Shown here piece by piece: positions 52,043-64,000 of a stretch of DNA of 64,000 nucleotides. Source of the stretch: Apostichopus japonicus (taxonomy: Eukaryota > Echinodermata > Holothuroidea > Aspidochirotida > Stichopodidae); assembly GCF_037975245.1 (NCBI RefSeq), contig NC_092565.1, forward strand, positions 19,447,999-19,511,998, read 5' to 3'. Under the pieces are notes generated by a model. That model was given only the letters and a program-made list of their open reading frames with translations. It ran no database searches and had not been told where the DNA came from. A program made the translations under genes and the position numbers. The stretch's first letter is position 1. Every line of letters begins with the position of its first letter.

Positions 52043-52430
52043 TATTAATAGTCTTGTAAACTTATGTTTTTCGCCAGAGACAAGTTTAACCACACAGCAG
52101 GGTACATTACCTATATCAGTGGCACTTTATGTATCTTTCTTTTTATGCATAACATGCTATATATTATGTTTTTCCCTGCGTGTTAGAAGTTTTGGCAAAG
52201 GAACCCAACCGCTGCAATCTACGCTAAGGGTTGAGTTTACAGCGCTGCTTTCAAAAAAGGCAAAATAGTTGTCAAAAGTTGCCTAAATTTACCCAATTGT
52301 TCAGACCACCTGTAATTTCAGTAATGTACTATAACTGATTAACAAAATCCCCAACTTTGTTGTATCCTAAGAAAGAAGACAAGGGCGAAGTGATAACATC
52401 TCTCAATGGGGGTGGCGTAGGGTGGGAGTG
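52043..52430. other. Non-coding stretch
   Basis: Nothing recognised apart from a G-rich patch near 52405-52440 that abuts the next element. Confidence 0.5.
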
Positions 52431-52438
52431 GGGGTGGG

Positions 52439-52747
52439 CAGGGGGTAGGAGCCGGGGGGCACTGGGGCACGTGCCCCCCACTTTTTTTTCCAAAATAGCA
52501 AATGTGCCCTACTGGTAAATAAAATGTGCCCCTCTGATGAAGAACTGTCTTTTGGATATCTTAAGCCTTTGTCACGTGCACCATAATAGTATTGATAGCA
52601 TACTAAAAAGTCATATATATTTAAGTGATATGACCGGTGTGTATAACGGTGTTATAGCATAACGAGTGGTGGTTGTGGATGTGGAATGAGAAAGTGCCCC
52701 TCTGATGATTTGCTCCCCCACTTTTTGGAAACTTCCTACCCCCCATG
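52439..52747. mobile_element. Candidate hAT-like miniature element (309 bp)
   Basis: The left end is CAGGGGGTAGGA and the right end TCCTACCCCCCATG, an inverted repeat with a small length difference. GGGGTGGG flanks both sides (52431-52438 and 52748-52755), as an 8-bp target duplication would. Inside are GGGGCACGTGCCCC and a repeated GTGCCCCTCTGATGA (near 52527 and 52694). There is no ORF. The flanks are G-rich, so the duplication match is weaker evidence here than for the elements at 53.3-55.3 kb. Confidence 0.55.
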
Positions 52748-53100
52748 GGGGTGGGTGAGTACCAGCTACTAAAGGCGATGTTCATTGTTATCTCCTCGTT
52801 CCCTTCAAGGGTTAAAGAGGGCCAATCTTTCCATTGTATAGTCAGGGGTTTATTACTCTACTTGTAATTCCAGCACGCACATTTTGTTTACAAGCAGATT
52901 GCCGTGCATAAAACAGTCTGGTTTTATATACCGCAGATCACTCGGTCGATTTACGTACACAGTCCACGCTATAACGATAGTGACGAAATACAACATCGGA
53001 TACGGCCTTTGAAATAAGACATCAACTTCGGATGTATGTAAACAAAAAAAAGTTCCTTCATGAGTTGGTTCTGTACCCAGTTAGTTTTTAAGTTGATTTA

Positions 53101-53170
53101 TTAATTAATTAATTTATTAATTAATTAATGTATCCATTCGTTCGTTCGTTCGTTTCTTTATCTATTTATA
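53101..53170. repeat. (TTAA)n and (GTTC)n tetranucleotide microsatellites
   Basis: TTAATTAATTAATTTATTAA is followed by GTTCGTTCGTTCGTT. Confidence 0.9.
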
Positions 53171-53725
53171 TGTTTGTCTTTTCGAGTCTCGCTTTGCAAC
53201 CGTAGTCTTTGCAAGGAATTGATTTATTAGTAACGCATCGAGTGAGAGGGAGGAGAATTGGAAGACAGGGAGGGGAGGGGAAGGGATAATCTTAATCTGT
53301 TTATGCGTACACAGAAGTAATCATGGGCGGCGATCCTGGGGGGGATGGGGGGGATATATCCCCCCATGAAAATGGGTGGAGGGGATGTAATACACCATAT
53401 CCCCCCACCAAATGCCAGGAATAAGAATATTTTCATGCCTTCATTTATGCATCATCGCGAATGTACGGCTCTTTTTAGCTTCATTTCTCGCCTATACCAT
53501 AAACGCAGTGCGATCTTTTCAAATAAACCGTCTTTATAAAGCAAGAATAGTTTGACTGTAGGCTTCATTGGCCCTATAACAACAAAATGTATTATTGCGC
53601 CCACGGTATTGATATAGTACATATATGCACCCTCATAGTATTCATATAGGCCCTATAGTAGGCCTACACACGTACATGTTCCCTCGAACAGCTGAGAATC
53701 TCATGTTACCAGGGTAATGCTTAAT

Positions 53726-54106
53726 TAGGGGCGTCGGAGCGGTTCGCCGGACCAATATTCACGGCGCAAAAAAAAAAAAAAAGGAGAAAAAAGTAGCACT
53801 AAGAAGAAAAAAAGGCAAAAAATAAAGAACCAAAATGAAAACATACTTCAAAATGTGTTTCAGAAGATTAATCGGGTACAAAAACAGACAAGGGAGAATG
53901 CACAGAAGAAAAGCTCGGGAAGTGCCATTTCCTGCAATCTGGGAGGCATTTTTTCAAAATTTTCTCCATTACGCTACGCGCCAACCAATGGTGGCGCGTA
54001 GCGTAGTTTGACCTTCCAAACGTCCCCAACCCCCCCCCCGATAATTATGGTAGATGGCCACACTCTGATCTTCCGTACCAATCCCAAATAACTTCCGACG
54101 CCCCTG
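53726..54106. mobile_element. Nested miniature inverted-repeat element (381 bp)
   Basis: The ends are TAGGGGCGTCGGA and TCCGACGCCCCTG, an inverted repeat imperfect only at the outermost base. TTAAT abuts both sides, compatible with a TTAA or TTAAT duplication, and an 8-base duplication is not seen. An internal hairpin TACGCTACGCGCCA..TGGCGCGTAGCGTA (53971-54007) has a 14-base perfect stem. An A-rich run is at 53767-53781. It sits inside the 53322-55329 element. There is no ORF. Confidence 0.75.
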
Positions 54107-54391
54107 TTAATACACGTACGTTTCACCTGGATGCCCTAGCAATCGGTACCTAGGAATGAAACTATGTGTAATTGTGTATTGCATGTGTATAGGCCTATAA
54201 TAGCCTGCATGAGGCCATTTTCTTCATCGAATAATATAAAGAGCTCTCGAACATTCTAACGTAGCGCCTGAAACAAGATTGACAGGGGCAATTTTCCCAA
54301 AATAACACCCGAAATTTAAAAAAAAGTATTTTGGATCCTGCTTATGAGATATTTCGGACATGAAATCCTATTTTAAAGTGGGGTATATGCC

Positions 54392-55162
54392 CAGGGGCGT
54401 AGCGAAGGGGTTTTTGTTGGGGGGGTGTGGAGAATTTGATTTGCCGACGGATCTGGAAGTGGTGACTGAAATGGGGGAGGGGTCTAAGGGGAGGGGGTGT
54501 CCCCCTCCCCTTTGGAAAATTTTTAGTTTTGAAACGTCCTTAGATGCAATCTGGTGTATATTTTAAGTCAAATTTGATTTGCCGACGGATCTGGAAGTGG
54601 TGACTGAAATGGGGGAGGGGTCTAAGGGGAGGGGGTGTCCCCCTCCCCTTTGGAAAATTTTTAGTTTTGAAACGTCCTTAGATGCAATCTGGTGCATATT
54701 TTAAGTCAAATTTGATTTGCCGACGGATCTGGAAGTGGTGACTGAAATGGGGGAGGGGTCTAAGGGTAGGGGGTCTACCCCTCCCCTTTGGAAAATTTTT
54801 AGTTTTGAAACGTCGTTAGATGCAATCTGGTGCATATTTTAAGTCAAATTTGATTTGCCGACGGATCTGGAAGTGGTGACTGAAATGGGGGAGGGGTCTA
54901 AGGGTAGGGGGTCTACCCCTCCCCTTTGGAAAATTTTTAGTTTTGAAACGTCCTTAGATGCAATCTGGTGCATATTTTAAGTCAAATTTGGCACGGAAGA
55001 AGCTCCCGTTCTCCTTTTCTCTATTCAGCTTTCCTTCTTTCTTCCCCTTCCGCTCTCTTCACCTTTTCTCCTTTTGCCGACAGACCCAAAATTTGCCGAC
55101 AGCGACCAAATTATTGGGGGGGTGTGACACCCCCCCACACCCCCCCGCTCGCTACGCCCCTG
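54392..55162. mobile_element. Nested non-autonomous hAT miniature element with a 138-bp tandem array
   Basis: The ends are CAGGGGCGTAGCGA and TCGCTACGCCCCTG, a perfect 14-base inverted repeat with the CAGGG start usual for hAT. Identical 8-base target duplications TATATGCC lie at 54384-54391 and 55163-55170. The 771-base element has four 138-bp tandem units (54435-54986) followed by a C/T-rich segment and G/C runs near the right end. No transposase is present. It is inserted in the 53322-55329 element and is therefore younger than it. Confidence 0.93.
54435..54986. repeat. Four 138-bp tandem units inside the hAT element
   Basis: Units start at 54435, 54573, 54711 and 54849 with TTTGATTTGCCGACGGATCT and end AGTCAAA. 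Units 1-2 and units 3-4 form two subtypes that differ mainly at three positions inside a G-run/C-run hairpin (54488-54510 in unit 1). Other differences are single bases (GGTGTATA versus GGTGCATA, CGTCCTTAG versus CGTCGTTAG). The period is exactly constant. Since 138 is 46 codons, ORFs may run through it, but none looks like a real protein. Confidence 0.97.
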
Positions 55163-55337
55163 TATATGCCGCTTGGAAACCTCGGGAAGTGCCGTTTCCG
55201 GCCATCTATAGAGGGTTTGTTAATCCCAAAATTTTCTTGTACGCTTCGCGCCAACTCATGGTGGCGCTACGCTTAGATAGTCAACAAGGTCATATCCCCC
55301 CCACTCGGAAGTACGGATCGCCGCCCATGGAAGTAAT

Positions 55338-56635
55338 CAAGTTACAGTAAAAAAAATTCTTAAAGTTAATATTCTGTTTAGTGAACCACTGCATGTGTGT
55401 AACTCTTTTCTAACTTAATTCTGAAATGATTAATTTTATAAAGGAAATAAATAAACACTATATATTAAGAAAGAAACCAATATTGATTTTGCTTTCCATG
55501 AACGTTGTTTGTTTATTTTGTCATTGTGTTATTTAATAACATCTCTGATATTAGTTACATTTTTACATAACATCTAAGGAAGGAATATGATAAAGTCACC
55601 ATAGGTCACATTCTTATACTGCAATCACATATCCATATCTCGGGGAAACACACTGTCTTCGCTTTTTAGATTGAAAATTTCAATCGCATGGATTTACACC
55701 AATATCAATAATCAAAATCAATATCTTTGATGTCATTATGGAGACATGTCCCCATAAGGTAAGACTCACTAATAATAATGTATTATATGTGCATCCGTTT
55801 ATATATAATTATAACTAAAGTGATTCGGTAGACTGACAATATTGATAAAACTATAGCTAGAAACAGTCAGACAGAAGCGTCAAAATAAAATTATTATTAA
55901 AAATATAATTTCCAGTCTAATGCAGTCGATTAAAATCAATCATGTATAGCAATATCCTAAGAAGGATCGGACAATGGTAGGTATTTTCAAAAAAAAAAAA
56001 AATTAGTTGTTCTATTATTGTGTATACCATACTTAGATGAGACACAAAAAGAACCAAATATATCTTACAGCTTCAATATTTTAGTTTCAGCATTTGCAAT
56101 ACCCATCTCCATTACAGAAGATAAAACAATACTATAAATTAAAAAACATGAAAACTGAATTCAATCAGGGAGTTATTAGAACAACTCACTAATTGAACTA
56201 TATACATGGTGCTTCCATGGTGTCATCTTTAGACTTACTCAAGTCTTAGGGCATTGCGTGTGAAATAACATTTAACCTGTTATATTTCTCCAAATGAAAT
56301 CAGATTTTGCTTACTTATTCGTGGATGTTATTCAACACAGTTGTCTCTATGACAAAGACTAACAAGGATGACTGGATTTATGTCTCCTTTAAATGAATAG
56401 TTGAACATATTTAAAGCAGCTGTTTACGTTTGGTCTCTTCATTACCGGAAACATTTATCAAGCCTTCTTAGTGTTAACATCTGTGTACACACCTGACCGA
56501 GCCCCCCCCCCTCCTCCCTCCCTCTCTCTCCCTCTAAAACTTTCTTTCCGATGTCATTTTCTTAAAGTTTGATATATCATTGCTCAACACAATGGACTAC
56601 TATGAATTTAAGTCATTTTCCTACATCTATTTGAA
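55338..56635. other. Non-coding AT-rich stretch
   Basis: No gene is recognised. A C/T-rich patch is at 56501-56535. Confidence 0.5.
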
Positions 56636-56639
56636 TTTC

Positions 56640-57010
56640 AAGAAAAATGTATCAAAGATGCGGAATGCTCCTTTAAGAAAAATAACTGTTGGTGACGTCA
56701 TCTCCTTTGTTCAATGACATCATTTTCAAGCGAAAAGCGAAAATTAGTTGCTTCAAGAGATTGTTTCTGTCAGAATTTTGTTTTTAAGCTTTATATTTAA
56801 AACTGGGTATCGTTTGATGCTACTCAAAACACAACGTGTCTTTGACAATTTTCAATACACATGCACTTTTTTTCATTTCCCTTTAGATTTAGACTTAAAA
56901 AACTGTGTATTAACCTAACCTGCCCAGTCACTTTCTTCGATGAGACTAAAACAAATCTATCAAAACTAAAAGTGGTATTGAAATGTAACATGCACCAATA
57001 GTAATTTGTC
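56640..57010 (-). repeat. Dispersed repeat family copy (TAAAGGAGC family)
   Basis: It starts with GGAATGCTCCTTTAAG (the family end, reversed) and contains ACTGTGTATTAACCTAACC and CCCAGTCACTTTCTTCGATG, matching the reverse complement of the 38.5 kb copy. A CRE palindrome is at 56693. Confidence 0.65.
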
Positions 57011-57645
57011 GGTAATGACCTGTAACAAATTATTAGTTTTTGGTTTTTATTCTATACCTAGTCATCCTCCTGTAGGTGACAATGTTTTCAAGATTTACCA
57101 AACAGTAGTAACGCCAACGTGTTATTACGGACATAATTGACACACATGGTCTTGTTTTGCTGTTCCACTCTTACACAGTCACAAAACCTCAGTATGTGGT
57201 TAACACTGTAATGAAACACATCATAGTCATTTCATAGTTGATTGCGAAAATTGTATAAAAACCGATGTATTATTCGCATGTAAACAAGGCATAAAACCTG
57301 CGGGGGAACAGAATATACAGGCGGAGTACTGAGCCCGTGTCCCTTAAAGGGACAGTACGTTGATGAAAGCAGAAGAAGAAGAAGCACTCTTAAATGAACC
57401 TGTTTTTCTTGGTGACGACCCCCTCGCCTATACCTCTTACCCTTCCCCAGCATCAATGCAAAACTTCTGAAAACTTCAAGTCTTAACGTGATTCTTAAAT
57501 TCTTAGAATATAATAATTTAATTTAGCCGAGACTTTTGCAGCAATTTGGGTGTTGATATCATGTAATCATCCGAACACAACAGGAATATTTGCAATGTTC
57601 TTACAGCTATTTTAGGTTTGAAGATTGGTATACCTTCTTCAAATG
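57011..57645. other. Non-coding AT-rich stretch
   Basis: No gene is recognised. GTCCCTTAAAGGGAC near 57340 is a perfect short palindrome. An isolated TATACAGGCGGAGTA near 57314 matches the tandem words at 59.68 kb. Confidence 0.5.
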
Positions 57646-57649
57646 AGCT

Positions 57650-58140
57650 TTATGTCTAGAATGCTCCTTTAAGTATAAATCGATGATTTCATCCGCTGCT
57701 CAGTATAAAGCCTAACATGTTAATGTTTTAATTATTTAACCATTCTGATAACTGTGTCAAAGTTAATTTTCTTTTAAAATGTCATGGAAATTCAGAACGG
57801 AGCACCTGTGGCTGACGTGCAATACTATATTTGTGCTTGAAAACGTTGTAATGGATCATACTTGAAACCTTAGAAAAAAGTCTTGTGTTTTTGTGTTGCT
57901 TTGGAGGAGTTGACATAACGGTGTACGGTGTGCTAGACGTGGTAATTCAGCCGCTTTGATTGATAATCATCGGATGATTAGATGGTTGTTTTCTTTAAAA
58001 AAAAAATTTTTTAAGAATTTAAGCATTAAAAGTATTTGATATAGTTATAATACCTGAACTGATATAGCAGTATCTTGTTAGATGATTACAACAGACCTTT
58101 AAATGACTCATGTGTCATTTCATGACTTCCTTTCAAGAAG
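57650..58140 (-). repeat. Dispersed repeat family copy (TAAAGGAGC family)
   Basis: It starts AGAATGCTCCTTTAAG and further on carries GTGTGCTAGACGTGGTAATTCAGCCGCTTTGATTGATAATCATC. This aligns with the 17.7 kb copy (GTGCTAGACTAAGTGGTTCAGTCACTTTAATTGATGATCATC). It is diverged. Confidence 0.6.
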
Positions 58141-59675
58141 GAATTATGAGTCAGTTTGACTGATCAAGAAGTAAACATAAAAGCATCGACAATGATTACT
58201 ATAACATCTACAGGAGCACAATTCAGTACTAAAGTAACCAAACTCTCCCAAAAGTACACAAGTAATGAGAGTATAGCCTACATGTTGAGATATACTGTTA
58301 ACATTCGTGCATACGAAGCTACCAAAAGTTCACTTTTGTCCCTTTTCTTATGTCTTACCCCCCCCCCCACCCACCCTCTCACATAAGAAACCCCTGAAAA
58401 TGATATGGAAGACATCTATGTTATTTGCTACATTAGAATGTTATACAACGAATGCAGCCAAACCGCCATGTTATGGAAAAACTTGATAATAAGGTTCATA
58501 ATCCTGCTTTAAAGTTCATTTACAATGGAAGCTGCGATAACAGATTACGCTAACAAAAGCCATTCCGCATGGTTTAACTTTATTTGACTGCTCCTGTGTT
58601 ATGATCTATACTATGAAAAGAAACTTCGCCAATAAACCGGAAAGCTAATGGCCTTGATGAAAAATAACAAAGTCAATTGAATTAAATACTGACACAACAA
58701 GTTTACATGATTTAATGGGTTCCTTTCCTTCGTGGTTCAAAGTACCGCTTAATACGTAAATATGAACCCGTTAGCATAACAAAAATCTTTAGAAAATAAC
58801 CCAATAATAGCACCGTGGATTCAGAGTGTTAAGTGAGCCTATATAACAGTGAATACCAGGGTAATTGTGTGCGTGCATGGAAGATTGTTAACAGCAATAA
58901 ACTACATTTAGCTTCAGAAGCAAGGTTTGATTTTAGCATTTATTTTGAAAATGATTTTGCAGCGTTTTGTAGACATATACCTGTATGGGCACTGGATAAG
59001 TATTATATATGCGAGTATTATCACAGTATTGACCTGACCCGGAACCAATACATGCGCAGTTGTGCTAAGGGAACCTTAGCAGCGCTCTTGGTCCATTTTA
59101 GTCTGCTCGGGGATCTGGGAGGGCACTATACCCCAAACGAGCTTTGTTTAAATTAAATATATGACTTGTATAAAACGTGTTAGTTGTAATCACGTTAAGT
59201 CACTTGGACAAATAATAATACCTAACGAATTTGAAAGTGTTGAGGGTTTCATTTCTTTTTACATATATAAATATTTCTATTAAGGTTGGAAAACTATACA
59301 TTTAACAAAGGTTATTTGCTGAGTCATTTGACTAAATGAACACCTAGGGGTATTTTTTCACTTTGTGTAACAAACAATATCGACATTTACATCAAACATT
59401 AAAATTCCAGCCACAGTGCCCAAACTCTGTGCGTGGATCTTATTATTTTATTTATAATTCTCATGAAATATATAAATCCTCAATCCTCAGAACTCAGGAA
59501 ATGAGAGCAATTTTTCTGCGGCCGCTGCCATATTCTCTCAAAAGTACAAGATGCTGTGACGTCCAAACCTAAGTAGAGGATCCCACAGTCACAAAGGGTT
59601 TTTGATTTCTAAAATGGCGAAAGTAGAAACATTATTTCCAGCTCTCGAGATGATGCTTGATAATGTCTGAGTATA
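58141..59675. other. Non-coding AT-rich stretch downstream of NK1 gene B
   Basis: No gene is recognised. A poly-C run is near 58360-58369. A minus-strand AATAAA (TTTATT at 59447-59452) is a possible poly(A) signal for NK1 gene B, which would place the SINE at 59.7 kb in its 3' UTR. This is unproven. Confidence 0.45.
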
Positions 59676-59719
59676 TAGGCGGAGTATACAGGCGGAGTAT
59701 ATAGGCGGATAGGCGGAGT
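59676..59719 (+). repeat. Short tandem repeat of (ATA)GGCGGAGTATA
   Basis: ATAGGCGGAGTATAC, AGGCGGAGTATAT, AGGCGGAT and AGGCGGAGTGTAT occur in succession and lead directly into the SINE head, so they may include the SINE's duplicated insertion site. Confidence 0.8.
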
Positions 59720-59975
59720 GTATAGCCTAGTGGTTAACGCCGCGGTCTCCCAGTCATGAGATCCCCGGTTCGATTCCCCGCCGACAGCAATGTGTGTCGT
59801 CTGGCAAGGGTGTTGTTCAATAACAACTTCCCGACATGGACGTTAAATGGGTGTGTGCCGAGAGATTGGCTTCGGTCAGCTTGCGAGTCTAAAAGCCTCC
59901 ATGGCTTCTTTCGCGAGTTCCTGCTTGCGGGAAGATCACATATACATACATACATGCATACATACATACATATAA
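59712..59975 (+). mobile_element. Full-length tRNA-derived SINE with (CATA)n tail
   Basis: The A box is TAGCCTAGTGG (59723-59733) and the B box GGTTCGATTCC (59767-59777). The body has GGACGTTAAATGGGTGTG, GAGATTGGCTTCGGTCAGCT, GAGTTCCTGCTTGCGGGAAG and a tail of ACATACATACATGCATACAT. The element at 16298-16440 is a truncated minus-strand copy of the same family. It lies about 155 bases beyond the NK1 gene B stop codon, probably inside that gene's 3' UTR, in antisense orientation to it. Confidence 0.9.
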
Positions 59976-60129
59976 GACGGCAAACTTAAAACTTGTCCAC
60001 TCAGTTCTCTTCAATTGACCTCTATAGATATTCTTCAACGTATAACTCACTGGTGTTGAAAACACTCTGCTATCCCAGTATGGAAGACAGTTTCTTCTTT
60101 CTTCTCCTTCTTATGTCACACGTATAAAG

Positions 60130-64000
<3,871 letters not shown>

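Larger units (their letters stand above)
53322..55329. mobile_element. Non-autonomous hAT-like transposon with two other elements nested inside
   Basis: The ends are CATGGGCGGCGATCC and GGATCGCCGCCCATG, a perfect 15-base inverted repeat. They are flanked by identical 8-base target duplications GAAGTAAT (53314-53321 and 55330-55337), the hAT hallmark. The span is 2008 bases, but about 1150 of these are later insertions at 53726-54106 and 54392-55162, so the element itself is about 860 bases. The left end has an 18-base perfect palindrome of G6-ATATAT-C6 (53348-53365). Near the right end (about 55241-55272) is a hairpin TACGCTTCGCGCCA..TGGCGCTACGCTTA resembling the one in the inner element at 53.95 kb. 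No transposase is encoded, so it must have been moved in trans. Confidence 0.9.

Noticed and set aside
54360..55350. ORFs across the nested hAT elements (for example 54958-55350)
   Set aside because: They cross transposon boundaries and G/C runs and show no transposase motifs such as a hAT dimerisation domain.

Overview
The window looks like AT-rich nuclear DNA from an animal. The evidence is spliced homeobox genes with canonical GT/AG introns, tRNA-derived SINEs, short inverted-repeat DNA transposons, long (TA)n tracts, minisatellites and very few long ORFs. The repeat style (dispersed TAGGCCTA-like words, many poly-C/poly-G tracts) and a two-exon NK1-class gene suggest a marine invertebrate, most likely a deuterostome such as an echinoderm. 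That placement is a weak inference.

Only two protein-coding genes can be supported. Both are NK1 (NKX1/slouch) homeobox genes. Gene A is on the plus strand: coding exon 1 at 2565-3033 (carrying the EH1/TN-type repressor motif FSVMDILDP), a 7.6 kb phase-1 intron, and exon 2 at 10679-11313 (homeodomain at 10879-11058). Gene B is on the minus strand: its homeodomain exon is 60130-60857, and its first exon is not seen and probably lies beyond base 64000. The genes point towards each other. Their homeodomains are identical in protein, but about 40 of 60 codons differ synonymously by hand count, so this is an old duplication held by strong selection. Both introns interrupt the protein at the equivalent place and phase. 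The two proteins should be nuclear DNA-binding repressors with overlapping target choice.

The roughly 49 kb between the stop codons shows no recognisable gene. It holds: a diverged tandem array with direct AGGTCA repeats (14.9-15.7 kb, with a reversed relative at 36.2-36.5 kb); a ~100-bp minisatellite with a poly-C tract in each unit (19.8-20.7 kb, with a diverged single-unit relative near 25.2 kb); a 30-bp minisatellite (26.9-27.3 kb); (TA)n tracts and a ~40-bp minisatellite (32.8-33.3 kb); at least six copies of one dispersed repeat family; a tandem array with small hairpins (39.7-40.07 kb); a recent 232-bp duplication (46.9-47.3 kb); several tRNA-derived SINEs; and, at 52.4-55.3 kb, a stack of hAT-like miniature elements nested one inside another with visible inverted repeats and 8-bp target duplications. 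The rest is ordinary AT-rich non-coding sequence that presumably contains regulatory DNA for the NK1 pair.
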